Shown here: piece after piece, positions 33,837 through 44,893 of the stretch
Numbering within the stretch: position 1 is the first letter of the stretch
How the letters are laid out: each line of letters begins with the position of its first letter
DNA from: Albophoma yamanashiensis
Taxonomy: Eukaryota > Ascomycota > Sordariomycetes > Hypocreales > Ophiocordycipitaceae
Direction of reading: 5' to 3'
DNA: 64,000 nt
Assembly (NCBI GenBank): GCA_001600555.1
Contig: BCKH01000005.1
Span: forward strand, 3,262,333-3,326,332
The notes under the pieces: generated by a model
Databases searched by the model: none
The model's input: the letters and a program-made list of their open reading frames with translations, nothing else
What the model was told of the DNA's origin: nothing
Position numbers and translations under genes: made by a program

Positions 33837-35235
33837 GACGAAGACAGTATCGTCGAGACTTGAGGAACGTGTGATAGTGGCAGATTCACCACGTTAACTG
33901 AAGATGAGATCTCGCCGTATCACGTCGGGCCAACGCGGTAAGAGCAGGACTGTGATGGAAGGGAAGGGCTGTTGAAGAATTCGTCTGAGCGCACAGATTG
34001 AAGGTTTCTCGCGCCGTATTTATTGTCGCCGTCTTGGGATGTCGTCGTGCTTGGGCTGAGATCGCCAGGCGAAACCTGTGGCCTTTGAAACCTTCATCTT
34101 GCCCCCTTGCATGCAAGTATCACCCTGTGAGTCACGACGTGAATTACTGCAACGCCTCGCCTGGAGGCCACGAGGCAGGCACATGGGAAGGCCCGCAGCG
34201 TTCCCTAGATACGGGAAGCATTGTCTCGGGAACTCGTCAACGTGGAATGCGGGTGTGGAACGATCTAACGACCTGGACGCGGCACTTGCTTGCCCAGCGC
34301 CATGCTGGTCGTACAAGCCCGCAGTTGCTGCCCGTGCGTAGCTTTCGTGAATTCCCCGAAGCTGTCGTGAATGTCCTGCCGTATCAGGAGGCTCAAGAAT
34401 CTTCTCGTACGTCGAAAGCTGGGGAGCACGATTAAGGCAGGCAAAGCAGGCCCACCTCGACCGCGATGAGATGCAGGCTTGGGCGCAACCGCACTAGATC
34501 GGGCGGGTGGCGCTCGGCTCAGCGAAGAACCGACCGAGGCCGTGCGTGCCTCTGGTCCCTGCGTCCTGATTGACGGGGAAGGGGGGGACCCCAAGACCAC
34601 TCATCGGCGCGAGTACGAGTAGCGCTGTACTACTATTAATGTACGTAGAGTTTCGCGCGCTCGTCGTCTCCAGTTTCCGCTGGGGAAGGAAAACAGGGTC
34701 GCGGTCCACCAGCCACAGTGGCTGTGAACGTCGACGAACTCTATTCCCAGCCAATGGCGCCCCGCTCCCAGAAGAGGCCGCCCCCGCATTGACGACATGG
34801 CGGCTCCACCAGCCACGCTCGTCGTCATGTTTCCCACTTGTCTGTTTCATGAAGCTTTTTGCTTGTGGCCTGCAGCTGGCTGGCCGTCGAGATCATTGCC
34901 CGTGGCGTAGAGCCTGGGCTCGCGAGCGTAAGGCAGACGTAATGCACCCACCTGCCGGTATTTAAAAAAATTAGCCCGCCGATCTGATCCATCGTGGGCT
35001 TCAGCTCCGTTGTCCCCCACACCGTATACTTCGTCTTGACCGCCGTCGGGAACCTCGTCCTCGCTCTCATCTCCTTCTTCCTCATCGTCATCCGCTTCCT
35101 TCTCACTCTCTATTCTACATTCATCATAGTCCCTACTCCGATCCTCAGCTCGAACCTCGTTCTCGTTCCGCGAGGATCCGATCGTTCTCACCACACCGTA
35201 CGCTCCTCACACTTCTCGCCTCCACGCCCGTCACC
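33837..35235. promoter_or_regulatory. Intergenic region and pyrimidine-rich leader of the SUR7/MARVEL-like gene
   Basis: 1.4 kb. The right end (about 35050-35230) is a strongly pyrimidine-rich tract of CTTCCT/TCTC type that directly precedes the ATG of the membrane-protein gene, as is common in highly expressed fungal genes. No other gene is seen. Confidence 0.5.
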
Positions 35236-36252
35236 ATGGGAGCAGGCTCCGGCTTCGCCCTCAAGTTCCTCCAGTGGGGGATACGGGGCGTCCAGTTCTG
35301 CTGCGCCGCCCTCGTCCTCGGCGTCTACTCGTACTTCCTCGCGACGCTGCACAACCACAACCTGCCCGTCTCCACCACCGTGAGGGCCGTCGAGGGCATC
35401 TCGGGCGCTGCCGTGCTGTACACCGTCGTCGGCTTGATGTTGCTCTGCTGTATTGCCGGCTTCGCCATCACGTCTTTCATTGCCATCGTCCTCGACATTT
35501 GCTTCATCGGCGGCTTCATCTACATCGCCGTCGCGAACCAGAACGGCGCAGGATCGTGCAACGGCGTCCTCGATACGCCGTACGGCATCGGCCAGTCGGC
35601 GGCCGTCGTCCAGGCTTCCAGTGGCTTCACGACGCTGCCGAGCTTCCACACGGCGTGCCGACTGCAGACTGCCGCCTTTGCCGTCTCCATCGTCGCCATG
35701 TAGGCCAGCCCCCTTCCAAGCGCGTCTCGCTTGCGTACTGACGCTTTCAGTTTCTTCTTCTGCTTCTCCATCCTCGTGGAGATCTTCCTCGTCCGCCACC
35801 ACCGCAAGGAGAAGCGCTTCGGCCCCGGCCCGGACAACAACTACACCTCGGGCTACGGCACCCAGCGCCGCGGCGAGGGCTTCCTTGGCCGCTTCGGCCG
35901 TAAGCGCAACGCCAAGCCCGTCGACGACGTCGACGCCCTTCCTGAGCACACCCTCCCCGGCCAGCTCGCCGGCGACCGCCAGAGCTACGGCACCGAGACC
36001 ACCGCCGTGCCCCACGACTACGCGGTTGCCGGTGCCGGCAGCGGCCCCGCTCGTGACTACGTGAAGCCCGAGACCGGCTACGGATACCAGCCGGGTGGAT
36101 ACCAGCAGGATGTCCCTCAGCAAGCCGGTTACCAGCAGCCCGGCTTCGTGCAACAGCCGGCCCATGGCGGCGGCAACTGGCATACTGCCCCTCAGGTGGT
36201 GGAGGCCCCCGGAAACTACCGCTACAGCGATGGTGTGTACGACCGGCCGTGA
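35236..36252 (+). CDS. Four-span membrane protein of the SUR7/MARVEL-like class
   Basis: Two exons (35236-35699, 35751-36252; a 51-bp intron with TACTGAC branch) give 321 residues. There are four hydrophobic segments: about 11-35 (VQFCCAALVLGVYSYFLA), 58-80 (VLYTVVGLMLLCCIAGFA), 82-100 (ITSFIAIVLDICFIGGFIYIAV) and 146-172 spanning the intron junction (VSIVAIFFFFCFSILVEIFLV). The soluble C-terminal tail is Gly/Tyr/Gln/Pro rich with repeated YQPGGYQQ-like units. The topology and RGVQF start fit fungal MARVEL-domain proteins found in plasma-membrane microdomains (eisosome/MCC type). That localisation is inferred; no enzymatic motif is present. The low-complexity tail is probably cytosolic. Confidence 0.8.
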
Positions 36253-36676
36253 GCCCGAAGCAATACCGCACCTTAAGGTTTGGTCGTTTTGGCGTGTACG
36301 ATGGTGGTGGCGTGTTGGAATACGAGGCCGGTGGACCTGGAAAATCGAACAAATGATACCCCCCCGCCTTATGTGACGAGAGACCCGGCAGATCGCCGTC
36401 CCTTCGCTAGGTTCTGCTACCAAATTTCACGGTACAGTGTAGTCTTGACTGTATATGTGCCAGTTGCGCGAGGCACGCGGGGCGCTGCAGCGCCGTTAAT
36501 ATCTAATATCTTAATATGGCATCACTCATTGGACTCCCCACCGTGCACCTGTGATTCAGGCCGCACGCCACATGTGCTGCATTCCTTCCCACGAGTCGCC
36601 ACGAGCTTCCCGACAGACAGAGCTCGCCTTGACTTCTTCCGGGCTTCTGGGCGTCTTCTGGACCTGCGCTCGGACA
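36253..36676. other. Convergent 3'-3' intergenic region
   Basis: 424 bp between the stops of the MARVEL-like gene and HAM-2. AT-rich elements (TTAATATCTAATATCTTAATA near 36496-36516) fit polyadenylation signals. No gene is seen. Confidence 0.6.
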
Positions 36677-39600
36677 TCACGCCCACCCCTCGACATGATC
36701 CATGTCGCTCATGCCATCGTCCCCACCCACCTCTGTCCAGTTCACGTCCAGCTTCTCCAGCTCCCGCGTGAAGAAGTCCCGCTCCTCTCGCATCGCCGTC
36801 CGGATGTCCGCCGCGATCTTGTCCGAGTACCGCCGCACGTTGCGCCAGTGCGTGAGGTTCCGCAGGGCCTGCTCCAGCGGCAGCGCGCCCTCCACCTCGG
36901 CGTCCACGTCGCTGCCGGCAAGCCACTCGTCGCGCAGCTCCGGCCGGCAATGCAAGTACACGGCCGTGATGACGCGCATGTTGCTCTGCCGCCACTTGCG
37001 CCCGCAGTACGGCACTTGGTTCTTGAACAGCTTCAGCGTGTACAGCCGCAGCTCCTCCTGCGGCACCCGAAGAGACTTGCGCAAGATCTGCGACGACTTG
37101 TACTGCACCAGCAGCAGGTTGCGGTGCGCCTTGTCCTTGCATATCTTCTGCATTACCCGCAGGTAGTTGATGAGCGAGAAGAAGTTGCGCCGCGAAAAGT
37201 CGGTGATTGGCTCTGCCGGGAGGGGGTTGACGGGGTAGCCGAGCTCGTCTACCTCGGGCCTCGTGGAAGCCTGCCCGTCGCTTCCGGCGTCTGCGTCTTC
37301 ATCCATCTCGCCTTCAGCCTCTGCTTGCTCGGGCGACCGCCGTCTCTTGATGGGAGGTGGCGCTGCGCTGTCGTCGCTCTCCTCGCCGTCTGCCGGCTCG
37401 CCATCCTCGTGCATCTTCTCGGCATCTCCCTCGTCCTCTTCGTCTTCATGCTCGAGGTCGCTTTCCGCTCTGTCCTTGAACTTGGAGCGCAAGTTGCAGA
37501 ATTGGAAGAAGCTGCCCACGTTAGCTTGTGCCATTTCCGCACAGGGCCGTCCTTGCTCACCTGTTCTCCACACGATCCATTTTGCTGTCCACTACTTGTT
37601 GAATGTCCTGGTGCGCAAAGAGCTTCAGGACAAGGGGTATATAATTCGAGTCCAGCAAAAGCTGCGTGAAATACTCAAACTTGAGCACATCTGAAAGGTA
37701 GTCGTCAGCTAGCAACGCAAAAAGCCGTGCCCAGCACCACTCACGGGATATTCTCAGCCACTTCAGTAACAGAAGCAAAATGCCAGTCATGGCCTTGGAT
37801 GTTATCTCCCGCGTCCTCGCCGCGTCAATCTCCTCGGGAGACGGCTCTGGTTCCTCTGTATGAGGGGTTTGCCCAGCCATTTCTGGCTGCCTTTGAGCCG
37901 CAGGGCCGCTATTCGCGCCGGGGTTGTTACCCCTGGCCATTCCGTTAGGAACTTGCGCTGCCTGTTGCGTCACGATTGCCGTAACATTGACCAAGATAGG
38001 CCGCAGCAGGACGATGACCAGTGACTGCAGATGAGGCAGTGACTCTCGCTGGCGATGAAGGATGTCAGTTGGCGCTTTTAGACTCAGTAGCAACAATACA
38101 CTTACGTAGAACCTCTCTACCGCGACCAGCCTCTGCTTATCCCTGTCGGTGAGCTGGTCAGGGTTTGGACCGAAGTCTACCTCTTCCTCGGGCGGAAGCG
38201 ACGACGTGCTCCTCCTTTCCTCGGCCTTGAGCTCCTTGAGAATTTCTTTCTCTTCGAGCGTCAACTCATCAAGGGTGAGGCCGTCAATGTCGTCGTCATC
38301 ATCTGATGAACCCCAGCCTCGCTCATGCCTGAGGAACCGCTCGCGCTCGTCCCACAATTGGCGCGTCGCACGAGACATCCTGACACGTGATGAGAAGAGT
38401 TCTCCAGCCTCAAGAATGGAAGCTGGGATGTCGCTGCCTTCCCACCTCCGACTGACCAGGGCGTCATGTAGACCAGCCATGCCCTTCCCCCCAGCGCTGT
38501 TACTGGTAGCATCGAGCGGGGGGTACATGAAGGGGAAATTTTGATTGGTCTGGTAATTTTGTTTCTTCCCCCCCTTGCCTCCGACTCCGGGAGATGGAGG
38601 TGGCGACGGAGCAGGAGTGGCGATGTGAACTGGTTGGTGAAGGATAGAGGCACCGCTGCTCTGAGCGTGTGCCGGCGTCTGGATTATGCCGTTTGATGCA
38701 TTGTTCCTGGATGACACGAGCGGTAAGGGAGGGAGGAGCGAAGCATTGTCGGCCTCGAGGGGTATCACTGGATGAGGGGGAATGTATGCCGGGTATTTGG
38801 ATGTGATTTCCTGACGAAAGACGTGGTAGTCCAATGGCGACGAAGTAATTGTTTCCTTATCCTGATCATCGTTTGTCATCTCGCTGGTAGCCCTTTTAAG
38901 CTTCTCGAGGTCTTCGGTTCCGCCAAAAACGAGCAAGATGGATTTCCAGAAAAGCAAGAAGATCTACCTCAGTCAGCTTACGATTCCATTCGTCATGTTG
39001 GAAATCGCCAGACTCACCTGCGTGTGCGGCATGGTGTTCTGTTCATCCCATCGGAGCTTTGAGGTTGCCGTGAGCATGAAGTCGACAAGGGAGGGATTCA
39101 GCTCGACTACTCCTGGGTCAGTATCGAGAAACAGTGAGGTGGTGTCTTTGAGCGAAGAGACGTACGCAGCTTCTTGTATGAAGACGACATGTCCTCTGGG
39201 TCACTGAGCGTTTCCTGGATGGCAATGTACATTATGGTCATAAGGTTCATGAGCTCGTCCTGAGCCTCCTGGGGGCTTGCCTGCTGCTGGATATCGCCAG
39301 ACCTGTTGCCGTCAGCTGCAGCTCCCCACCTCTTGCCCGTGGCGAAACATACCAATGCACTTCGAAGCAGTTCCGCAGCGCCTCCCAAATGACGGGTAGG
39401 CCCTCGAGCGACGTGAGGCACTCCACGCCTGCCTTGATGGCCTGCAGCTGCGGAATACTGGCAATGGATCTACTCTCACCGTTGGTTGCATTCGGCATCG
39501 CCGTGTCACCCCACCGCCCGAGCACCAGGTACACGAGCTTCCCGATTGACGCCGATCGCAGCGCCGCGTCGTTGGACTGCACGCCCGCTATGGCTGCTTG

Positions 39601-40004
39601 TACGAACCGCGCGCGCGTGTCATTGTCGGCATCCTCCCAGGCGCTGCTGCCGCCCGACTCGTGGTTCCAGTGCCACTCGAAAGCCTTCTGCGCCGCGTTG
39701 AGCCGGACCCACTGCCAGAACTGGTACACGAACCACTCGTCAATCTCTTCGGCGTGAGGGCCCATGTCCGTGTAGACGAAGTCGTAGGCCACGGGCTCGG
39801 CGCGGTTGACCTCGGCGACGATACGGCGCAGCTGCAGCAAGGAAAGCGAGTCCGTCGGCGCGGGAGACTGCATCTGTTGTGGTTGCTGCTGCTGGTACTG
39901 CTGCTGCGGCCTGCCTCTGCCCTGTGATGGAGGGCCTGGTTGGAGGGCGTTCCGCGGAAGACCAGGTCGCGTCGGCGGTGCAGGGACTGGAGGAGGGTTC
40001 TCGA

Positions 40005-40038
<34 letters not shown>

Positions 40039-40149
40039 GGCACCCAGCCCAGTGCCTTCTGCCACGTCCACCCTATCGCCCATGTCTTTTCTCGGCTTGA
40101 GGGGCTCGGCGCCGTCCTGCGTCGCCCTCGAGGGCCACAAATTGTTCAT
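36677..40149 (-). CDS. ham-2: STRIPAK subunit HAM-2 / FAR11 (STRIP1 family)
   Basis: Seven exons (40149-39353, 39302-39166, 39112-39018, 38963-38106, 38048-37745, 37690-37561, 37511-36677) give 1051 residues in continuous frame. An N1221-type N-terminal region follows a disordered start with a polyglutamine run. Central signature DIPASILEAGELFSSRVRMS..TRQLWDERERF and the C-terminal DUF3402-like part (LKFEYFTQLLLDSNYIPLVLKLFAHQD, ENSFFQFCNLRSK, FKNQVPYCGRKWRQSNM) are those of FAR11/STRIP1. In Neurospora (HAM-2) and Sordaria (PRO22) this subunit of the striatin phosphatase-kinase complex is required for hyphal fusion and sexual development. It acts at the nuclear envelope/ER. The last intron keeps a GCTAACG branch site. 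An acidic, phosphorylatable insert follows the FCNLRSK block. Confidence 0.92.
40004..40037. repeat. CTG/CAG trinucleotide run encoding polyglutamine
   Basis: About eleven CTG units (CAG on the coding strand) lie inside exon 1 of ham-2, giving a polyglutamine tract near residue 40. It is a likely length-polymorphic site. Confidence 0.85.
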
Positions 40150-40621
40150 CCTGTTGGTGCCTGGCGTTTGTCGGGCAGTGGGATTTCGGTCGGCCGTGGC
40201 ACATCCTGAGCCCCGCCAAGGACGATCCTCCAGAGCTCGCTCGCTTCACTCCATAGATACCCTCGCCACTCAAAGCGTGCTTGCGTCTGTTGCGGTTATG
40301 TGCCGCGCTGCTCGGCGGTTGGCGCGTGTCGATGGCGGTTCGTCAGGAGTGGAGAGGTCCGCGTTTGGTTGCGAAGCTCCCAAGCAATTGGCGGTTGTGA
40401 ACGTGGCTCCCTATTGGCTGGCGACCACCGCCCTGGAGCTCTGCTAGCGGCACAGCGGCACGAAGCACACGAAGAACGAAGACGAGTTGGTTTGGACCGA
40501 AATTTAAACGTACTCGATAAAACAAGATCATGCACTGATTTGTCAGTGGCTTCGGTCGTCAAAACAAGATCATGCACTGATTTGTCAGTGGCTTCGGTCG
40601 TCAATCATTATTATCCTGTTG
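40150..40621. other. Promoter of ham-2 and 3' flank of the DUF2011-type gene
   Basis: 472 bp between two - strand genes. It holds a perfect 42-bp tandem duplication near the DUF2011 stop codon and GC-rich sequence near the ham-2 start. No gene is seen. Confidence 0.55.
40519..40602. repeat. Perfect 42-bp tandem duplication
   Basis: Units 40519-40560 and 40561-40602 are identical and begin AAAACAAGATCATGCACTGA. They lie 20 bp past the stop of the DUF2011-type gene, so probably in its 3' UTR. Confidence 0.9.
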
Positions 40622-41520
40622 TCAATCATCGACATCCGACCCAGCAGTCTCCCCTTCCTTGGCCGCCATCTTATTCCCCTTGTCCTTGGCTCTCTTTCTC
40701 AGCTTCTTAGCCCTATTGAGCCTCTTTTTCTTGTCTCTGAGATGTTCTTCCTTGTCCATTTGCTTCTTCATTGCCGCTTCCTCCTTCGCCTCCTTCGCTC
40801 TCTCCCTGGTCCGCCGCGCGATCCGTGTCTTCTTCCCAGGCCGCCTCCTCTTGCTCGGCTCTGCTGCTTCGACTATCACGCTCGGCTCCGTGCCGTCGCC
40901 TCCTGGCCTGGCTTTTCTTTTGGTGGTAATTATCGACGTTACTTTCCACGGCAGCTCGAGGCCCCATCTCCTCCAGCGTGATCGACCCAGGACCTCTTCG
41001 CCGCTCACTGCGGCAAGTTCATATTGCCGCTTCAACTCTGGAGGGACATCTTTGGCAAGGAAGTATGACGAAGGACGCTTTGCGACAAATCCACCTTCGC
41101 CTTGCGCAACATTGTCGTTCTCCAGTACAACCTTGGGGGCTGCTGTTGCCGAGCTGAATAACCGAAACTCAAACTCGCCTAGATCCTCGTTCTCTTGGTT
41201 GGTATCGCGAGTCTCAATGCCATTTTGTGTGCTGTCTGTCTGTTCCACGCCAGGTTTTGCGATTCTGGGCTCGGAGTCCGCAGCAGCCCTGTTCAGTGGC
41301 TCGACTTTGCCTTCATCGAGACCGAGAGATCTTGCAATTTGCGCGTTCAATAGTGCCTGCAAGTCCGCATCGATAGCAAAGTCCCCATCATCGCTCAGAT
41401 CCGAGTTGTCTGAGTCCTTCAGATCTTCTCGGCGAACTCTGCATTGGTGTCAGCCGTGAAACGGTGGGCAACGTGAGCATCCGCCAGAACCAACCTTTTT
41501 GCTTCGGGTAATTCGAACAT
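40622..41520 (-). CDS. DUF2011-type basic nuclear protein
   Basis: Two exons (41520-41495 and 41438-40622, a 56-bp intron) give 280 residues. The 26-nt first exon is needed to make the N-terminal signature MFELPEAKRVRREDL, which I recognise from the fungal DUF2011 family; the intron phase (AAA AG|A) supports this model. Then come an acidic segment, LQALLNAQIARSLGL, and a conserved core FEFRLFSSA, SYFLAKDVPPELKRQYELAAVSGEEVL. The last 80 residues are highly basic and helical (RRRPGKKTRIARRTRERAKEAKEE..KKKRLNRAKKLRKRAKDK), giving several candidate nuclear/nucleolar localisation signals. The biochemical function of the family is not known to me. It lies between ham-2 and vib-1 on the same strand, but independent promoters are likely. 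Confidence 0.8.
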
Positions 41521-42859
41521 GGCACCTGGTTTCCTGGATATATGAACGCGAGCTGAAGGCACCAGGTCTGCGTGAACAAATTGAGCTGCGTGTTCGGGCT
41601 GGCAAGCCAGGCCTTTGGTTCCTCGTAGCTGATGGCAGAGTTCATCTGAAGCGACGATGCGATGCTGGCGGTCGTCGCGATAGCTGAGAAATTGGGGCGG
41701 ATCCTTATCTTATCGCCGTCGGCCCACACAACCCGTGCGCTAACGAAGGCGTCGACTGTTTCGCTCACGGAGGAAGATGCAACAATGACAAGCACGCTTC
41801 AAAGCGAGCGAATAATTGTCCTTTTGTTGAAACCAGGAAGATAGCCTCCGAGAACTAAAAAGTACAGTAACTGGATGTTTTGAGACTCAGCGATCCACCC
41901 CACGAAAATCAAGACCACCTAAAGGCCCATCAACACCATCTCGCCAACACTCGGCGATCCCACATGATACAATCGACCCCCCTGCACCAAACGCCTGCCA
42001 TCGCTGTAGGTTTCCAATACTTTGTTGCCGTGTTGCCCTAGTTTCGCCGCCCGTCATCGTCGGCGGCCTCCGACTAAGGTCAATCCTTCGCCTCACGGGC
42101 TAGCCCGCTGTCCCGTCAATGGAAGGCAGTACAGGTACGAGGAACCACGCTGCGGCGGGTCTTTTCCGTGGGGGGAAACAAGCCCTCCACTGTCAAGAGA
42201 TGGGCCCAAGTGAGTCTGGAGGGGCGCGGAAGAAAAAAATAAGAGGAAGGCCCCATGCCCGCCAAGATCCGATTCTCATTACCGCTGCATACGAGGACAA
42301 CTGGGCCACGGCCGGGTATGAAACCTCGGTTCCCCGGCCAAGCCATATTTTGTTGCTCCAGCCCTGTACGCTTTTGGCACCACGCGATTGAAGTCAACCA
42401 TCAACATGGGTGGCCTCAAGAAGCCGACGCAGCCAAGCTATTGAGGGTGCATCGTCCCACTTGACGAGTCCTGTTCGTGCCGCCTGCATGCCGCAGCATA
42501 CATACGATCATCCCGGCGCAAATGTTTCCAGATACCGTAATCCGGTCCGCGAGCCGGCGTAACGCCCGATCTCGCGGGAAATGAAGTGCCTACCGACAGA
42601 CACCATGCAACAGGGCTCGCGATCCATGCCGACCGTCCGCAATCGGAATCAATGCCATATTGATGTCTCCACTTGCAGCGTTGAAAGACCCACGTGCTTC
42701 CGAAGAAAGATTCCAAAACGAGAAATACTGTAATGTACAAAAGCAAGTAAAACAAGGCGGTTCGAGTTCAACACCGCCCGATTCAACGTCAAGCCGTCTC
42801 AGCATTGCGTTGAAAAGCTCATGTCGCAGTGAGGAAGCCATACTCAAAGGCTGCGGTTC
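41521..42859. other. Intergenic region between the DUF2011-type gene and vib-1
   Basis: 1.3 kb holding the presumed promoter of the DUF2011-type gene and 3' UTR of vib-1, both - strand. No gene or repeat is convincing. Confidence 0.55.
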
Positions 42860-44893
42860 TTAGGCTGCGCTCCACGAATAATTGCTCATGGAATCAAATG
42901 AGCTTCGAGCTGGGCCGCTGTAGGGAGCGTCGTGCTTGAGAGGAGGAATAGTCGCTGACGGGCTTTTGTACGACTCGTGGGAGAATGAGTACGACCGCGC
43001 GTCAGTGCCAGCGTACGTGAGGCTGGAACTCGGTTCGGCCGCCGAGGTCGTCCAGGTAGCCGAGGAAGGATAATAGTCCCTCGAGGGCGCGCTTGTTGCG
43101 GCAGACGACTCCGAGGAATAGCCTGGCGCCTGCGATGTGTCACTCGCACCAGCTCTGTACGACCCATATCGGTAATCTGAAGATGCGTCCGTATTGGTGA
43201 TGGAGCCTGAGCTGTGTATGGACTGATGGCCAGTTTGCCGGGGGCTTTTCGAAGGACGAGGGTTGCTGTCCACGTATCTCGGCATGCTGAATGCAGTGTC
43301 TCCGCCGCCAATGGCGACGCTGCTACCGGAAAGCTGGGGAGTCGAGGCGTTATAAGAGTACTGGGAGCGCATAGACGGCTGAGACTGTTCGCTGGCCGTC
43401 AAGGGGAGCGGCATGGACGGCGCCATGGAAGTCTGAAGCGGCAGCTCCTGCGGCTCGGCACTGAAGCCGGTCGCGCCGGTGAGCGGCAACTTGGAATAGG
43501 AGTCGCTCCCGATGCTGGATGAAGGATACGGGCCCGGGCTGGACGTCGGCACTTGAGAGTTCCAAGCCGGGTACGAGCTCGTCGGTGTTAGTCGTGGGCG
43601 TGAAAAGCGGTTCGCAGAGAGCACGACTTACTTGGATCTCATGGAGCCCAGGCCACTCCCCTGCGTCTTGGGTGGGCTGAAAGTAAACGAGGAGCGCGGG
43701 ACTTGCATGTCGATGCTCCTCGACTTGGGGTCGTGCTTGATGCTCAGGGCGCTGGCGACGACGCCCATCCCGGTCTCGACCAAGGCCTGGCCCCGAGACC
43801 CGGCACTTGATCCCAGGAGAGGGATTTCCTTGCGAGCCTGGAAATTCCGCGGGCTGCGCCCTCGAACCACAATGGGCGCTGTTGTCGCCTCGCTCAATAC
43901 AACTTTGGAGTTGTCAGCTAGCGTGCCGTGCACCTTTAGGTGCAGCACGAAGTGCTGTTGAAGCTCTTTTCTGCGGCCGTTGTTTGCGGTTGCTCTGTAC
44001 TCTCTGGTCAACAACCCATACGAGTGCATGGATCCAGCCCTAGCTTACATTCTAAACTGCAGACGTCGCCATCCGATGGGATAGACCGCGAGTTCTCCCT
44101 GGGCATCTGCGCCATCATCCTGGAACGGGATCAGGGGGAGTGTGGGTGGCTCCTGGTCCGGGCCTTGGTTGACCTCTGTCGAGTTCGGCGGCGGCGTCTT
44201 CCACGGGATGACAATCAGCCGGACGGGATTGCCGTCGACGGACTCGATTGCCGATATGGCGACCTCCATGTTGGTGACCGGCGAAGTCTCGTTGGCTTCG
44301 TTGACGACCGACAGTTGTCCTCGAGGCATCACCAAGGAGCCGCTCACCTGGAAAAGGTTGCGCCTGTAGCAGGTCAATTCGGGCTGCATCACTCCATCAC
44401 TGCCGTTGGAGGGCATCTCCGACAGGAAGAACATGCCGTGCAGCTGGGCTGACAGATCCATCTGCTGTACTCGGCCGTGCTGGTCGAGGATCGTGCTCTT
44501 GTCCTGTGCGCGCCTGAAGGCCAGAAGCTTGTGGTCCTGGTTCACGGTCAAGCGCGTGCCGTCGTCCCGGAGATCCTGTACTATCTCCTGGTATGCTGGT
44601 GGTTCCGCCTGCGAGTATGGCCTCTTGAGGTTCGAATAACTCGGGTGTCGGTCGTACGTGCTGGATTCCTCCTGCGAGTAGCCCCTGTAGGGGTAGGCCT
44701 GCTGCTGGTCCATGGTCGTGTGGCCGCTCCTTGGGCGCGCAGCATGCGACGCCGAGTGGAAGGGCACGTCCATGGCCCCTCCGAGGCGACTGGGCAAGTG
44801 TGTCGAGCTGCCGTAGCTGGACCAGATGCTGGAGTGGGCTGGCTCGCCCCTCAGCTCCGTCATGGTGGCCGGGTACGCTGCTGCGGTCATCAT
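42860..44893 (-). CDS. vib-1: Ndt80/PhoG-like transcription factor VIB-1 / XprG
   Basis: Three exons (44893-44049, 44003 to about 43631, about 43575-42860) join in frame to roughly 640 residues; introns are short (45 bp for the first). The Ndt80-like DNA-binding domain spans about residues 100-350: VNQDHKLLAFRRAQDKST, DLSAQLHGMFFLSEMP, ELTCYRRNLFQVSGSL, then across the intron FRIEYRATANNGRRKELQQHFVLH and PIVVRGRSPRNFQAR. A long Ser/Tyr/Thr-rich activation-like C-terminus ends SMSNYSWSAA. Of the Ndt80 paralogues in filamentous fungi this layout best fits VIB-1/XprG, which controls vegetative-incompatibility cell death, extracellular protease secretion and the response to carbon/nitrogen starvation. 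FSD-1 is the main alternative. The start at 44893 is preferred because the frame upstream begins only with TTG. Confidence 0.82.

Noticed and set aside
35188..36423. 411-codon - strand frame
   Set aside because: It is antisense to the spliced MARVEL-like gene, with biased Ala/Arg/Gly/Asp composition and no domain.
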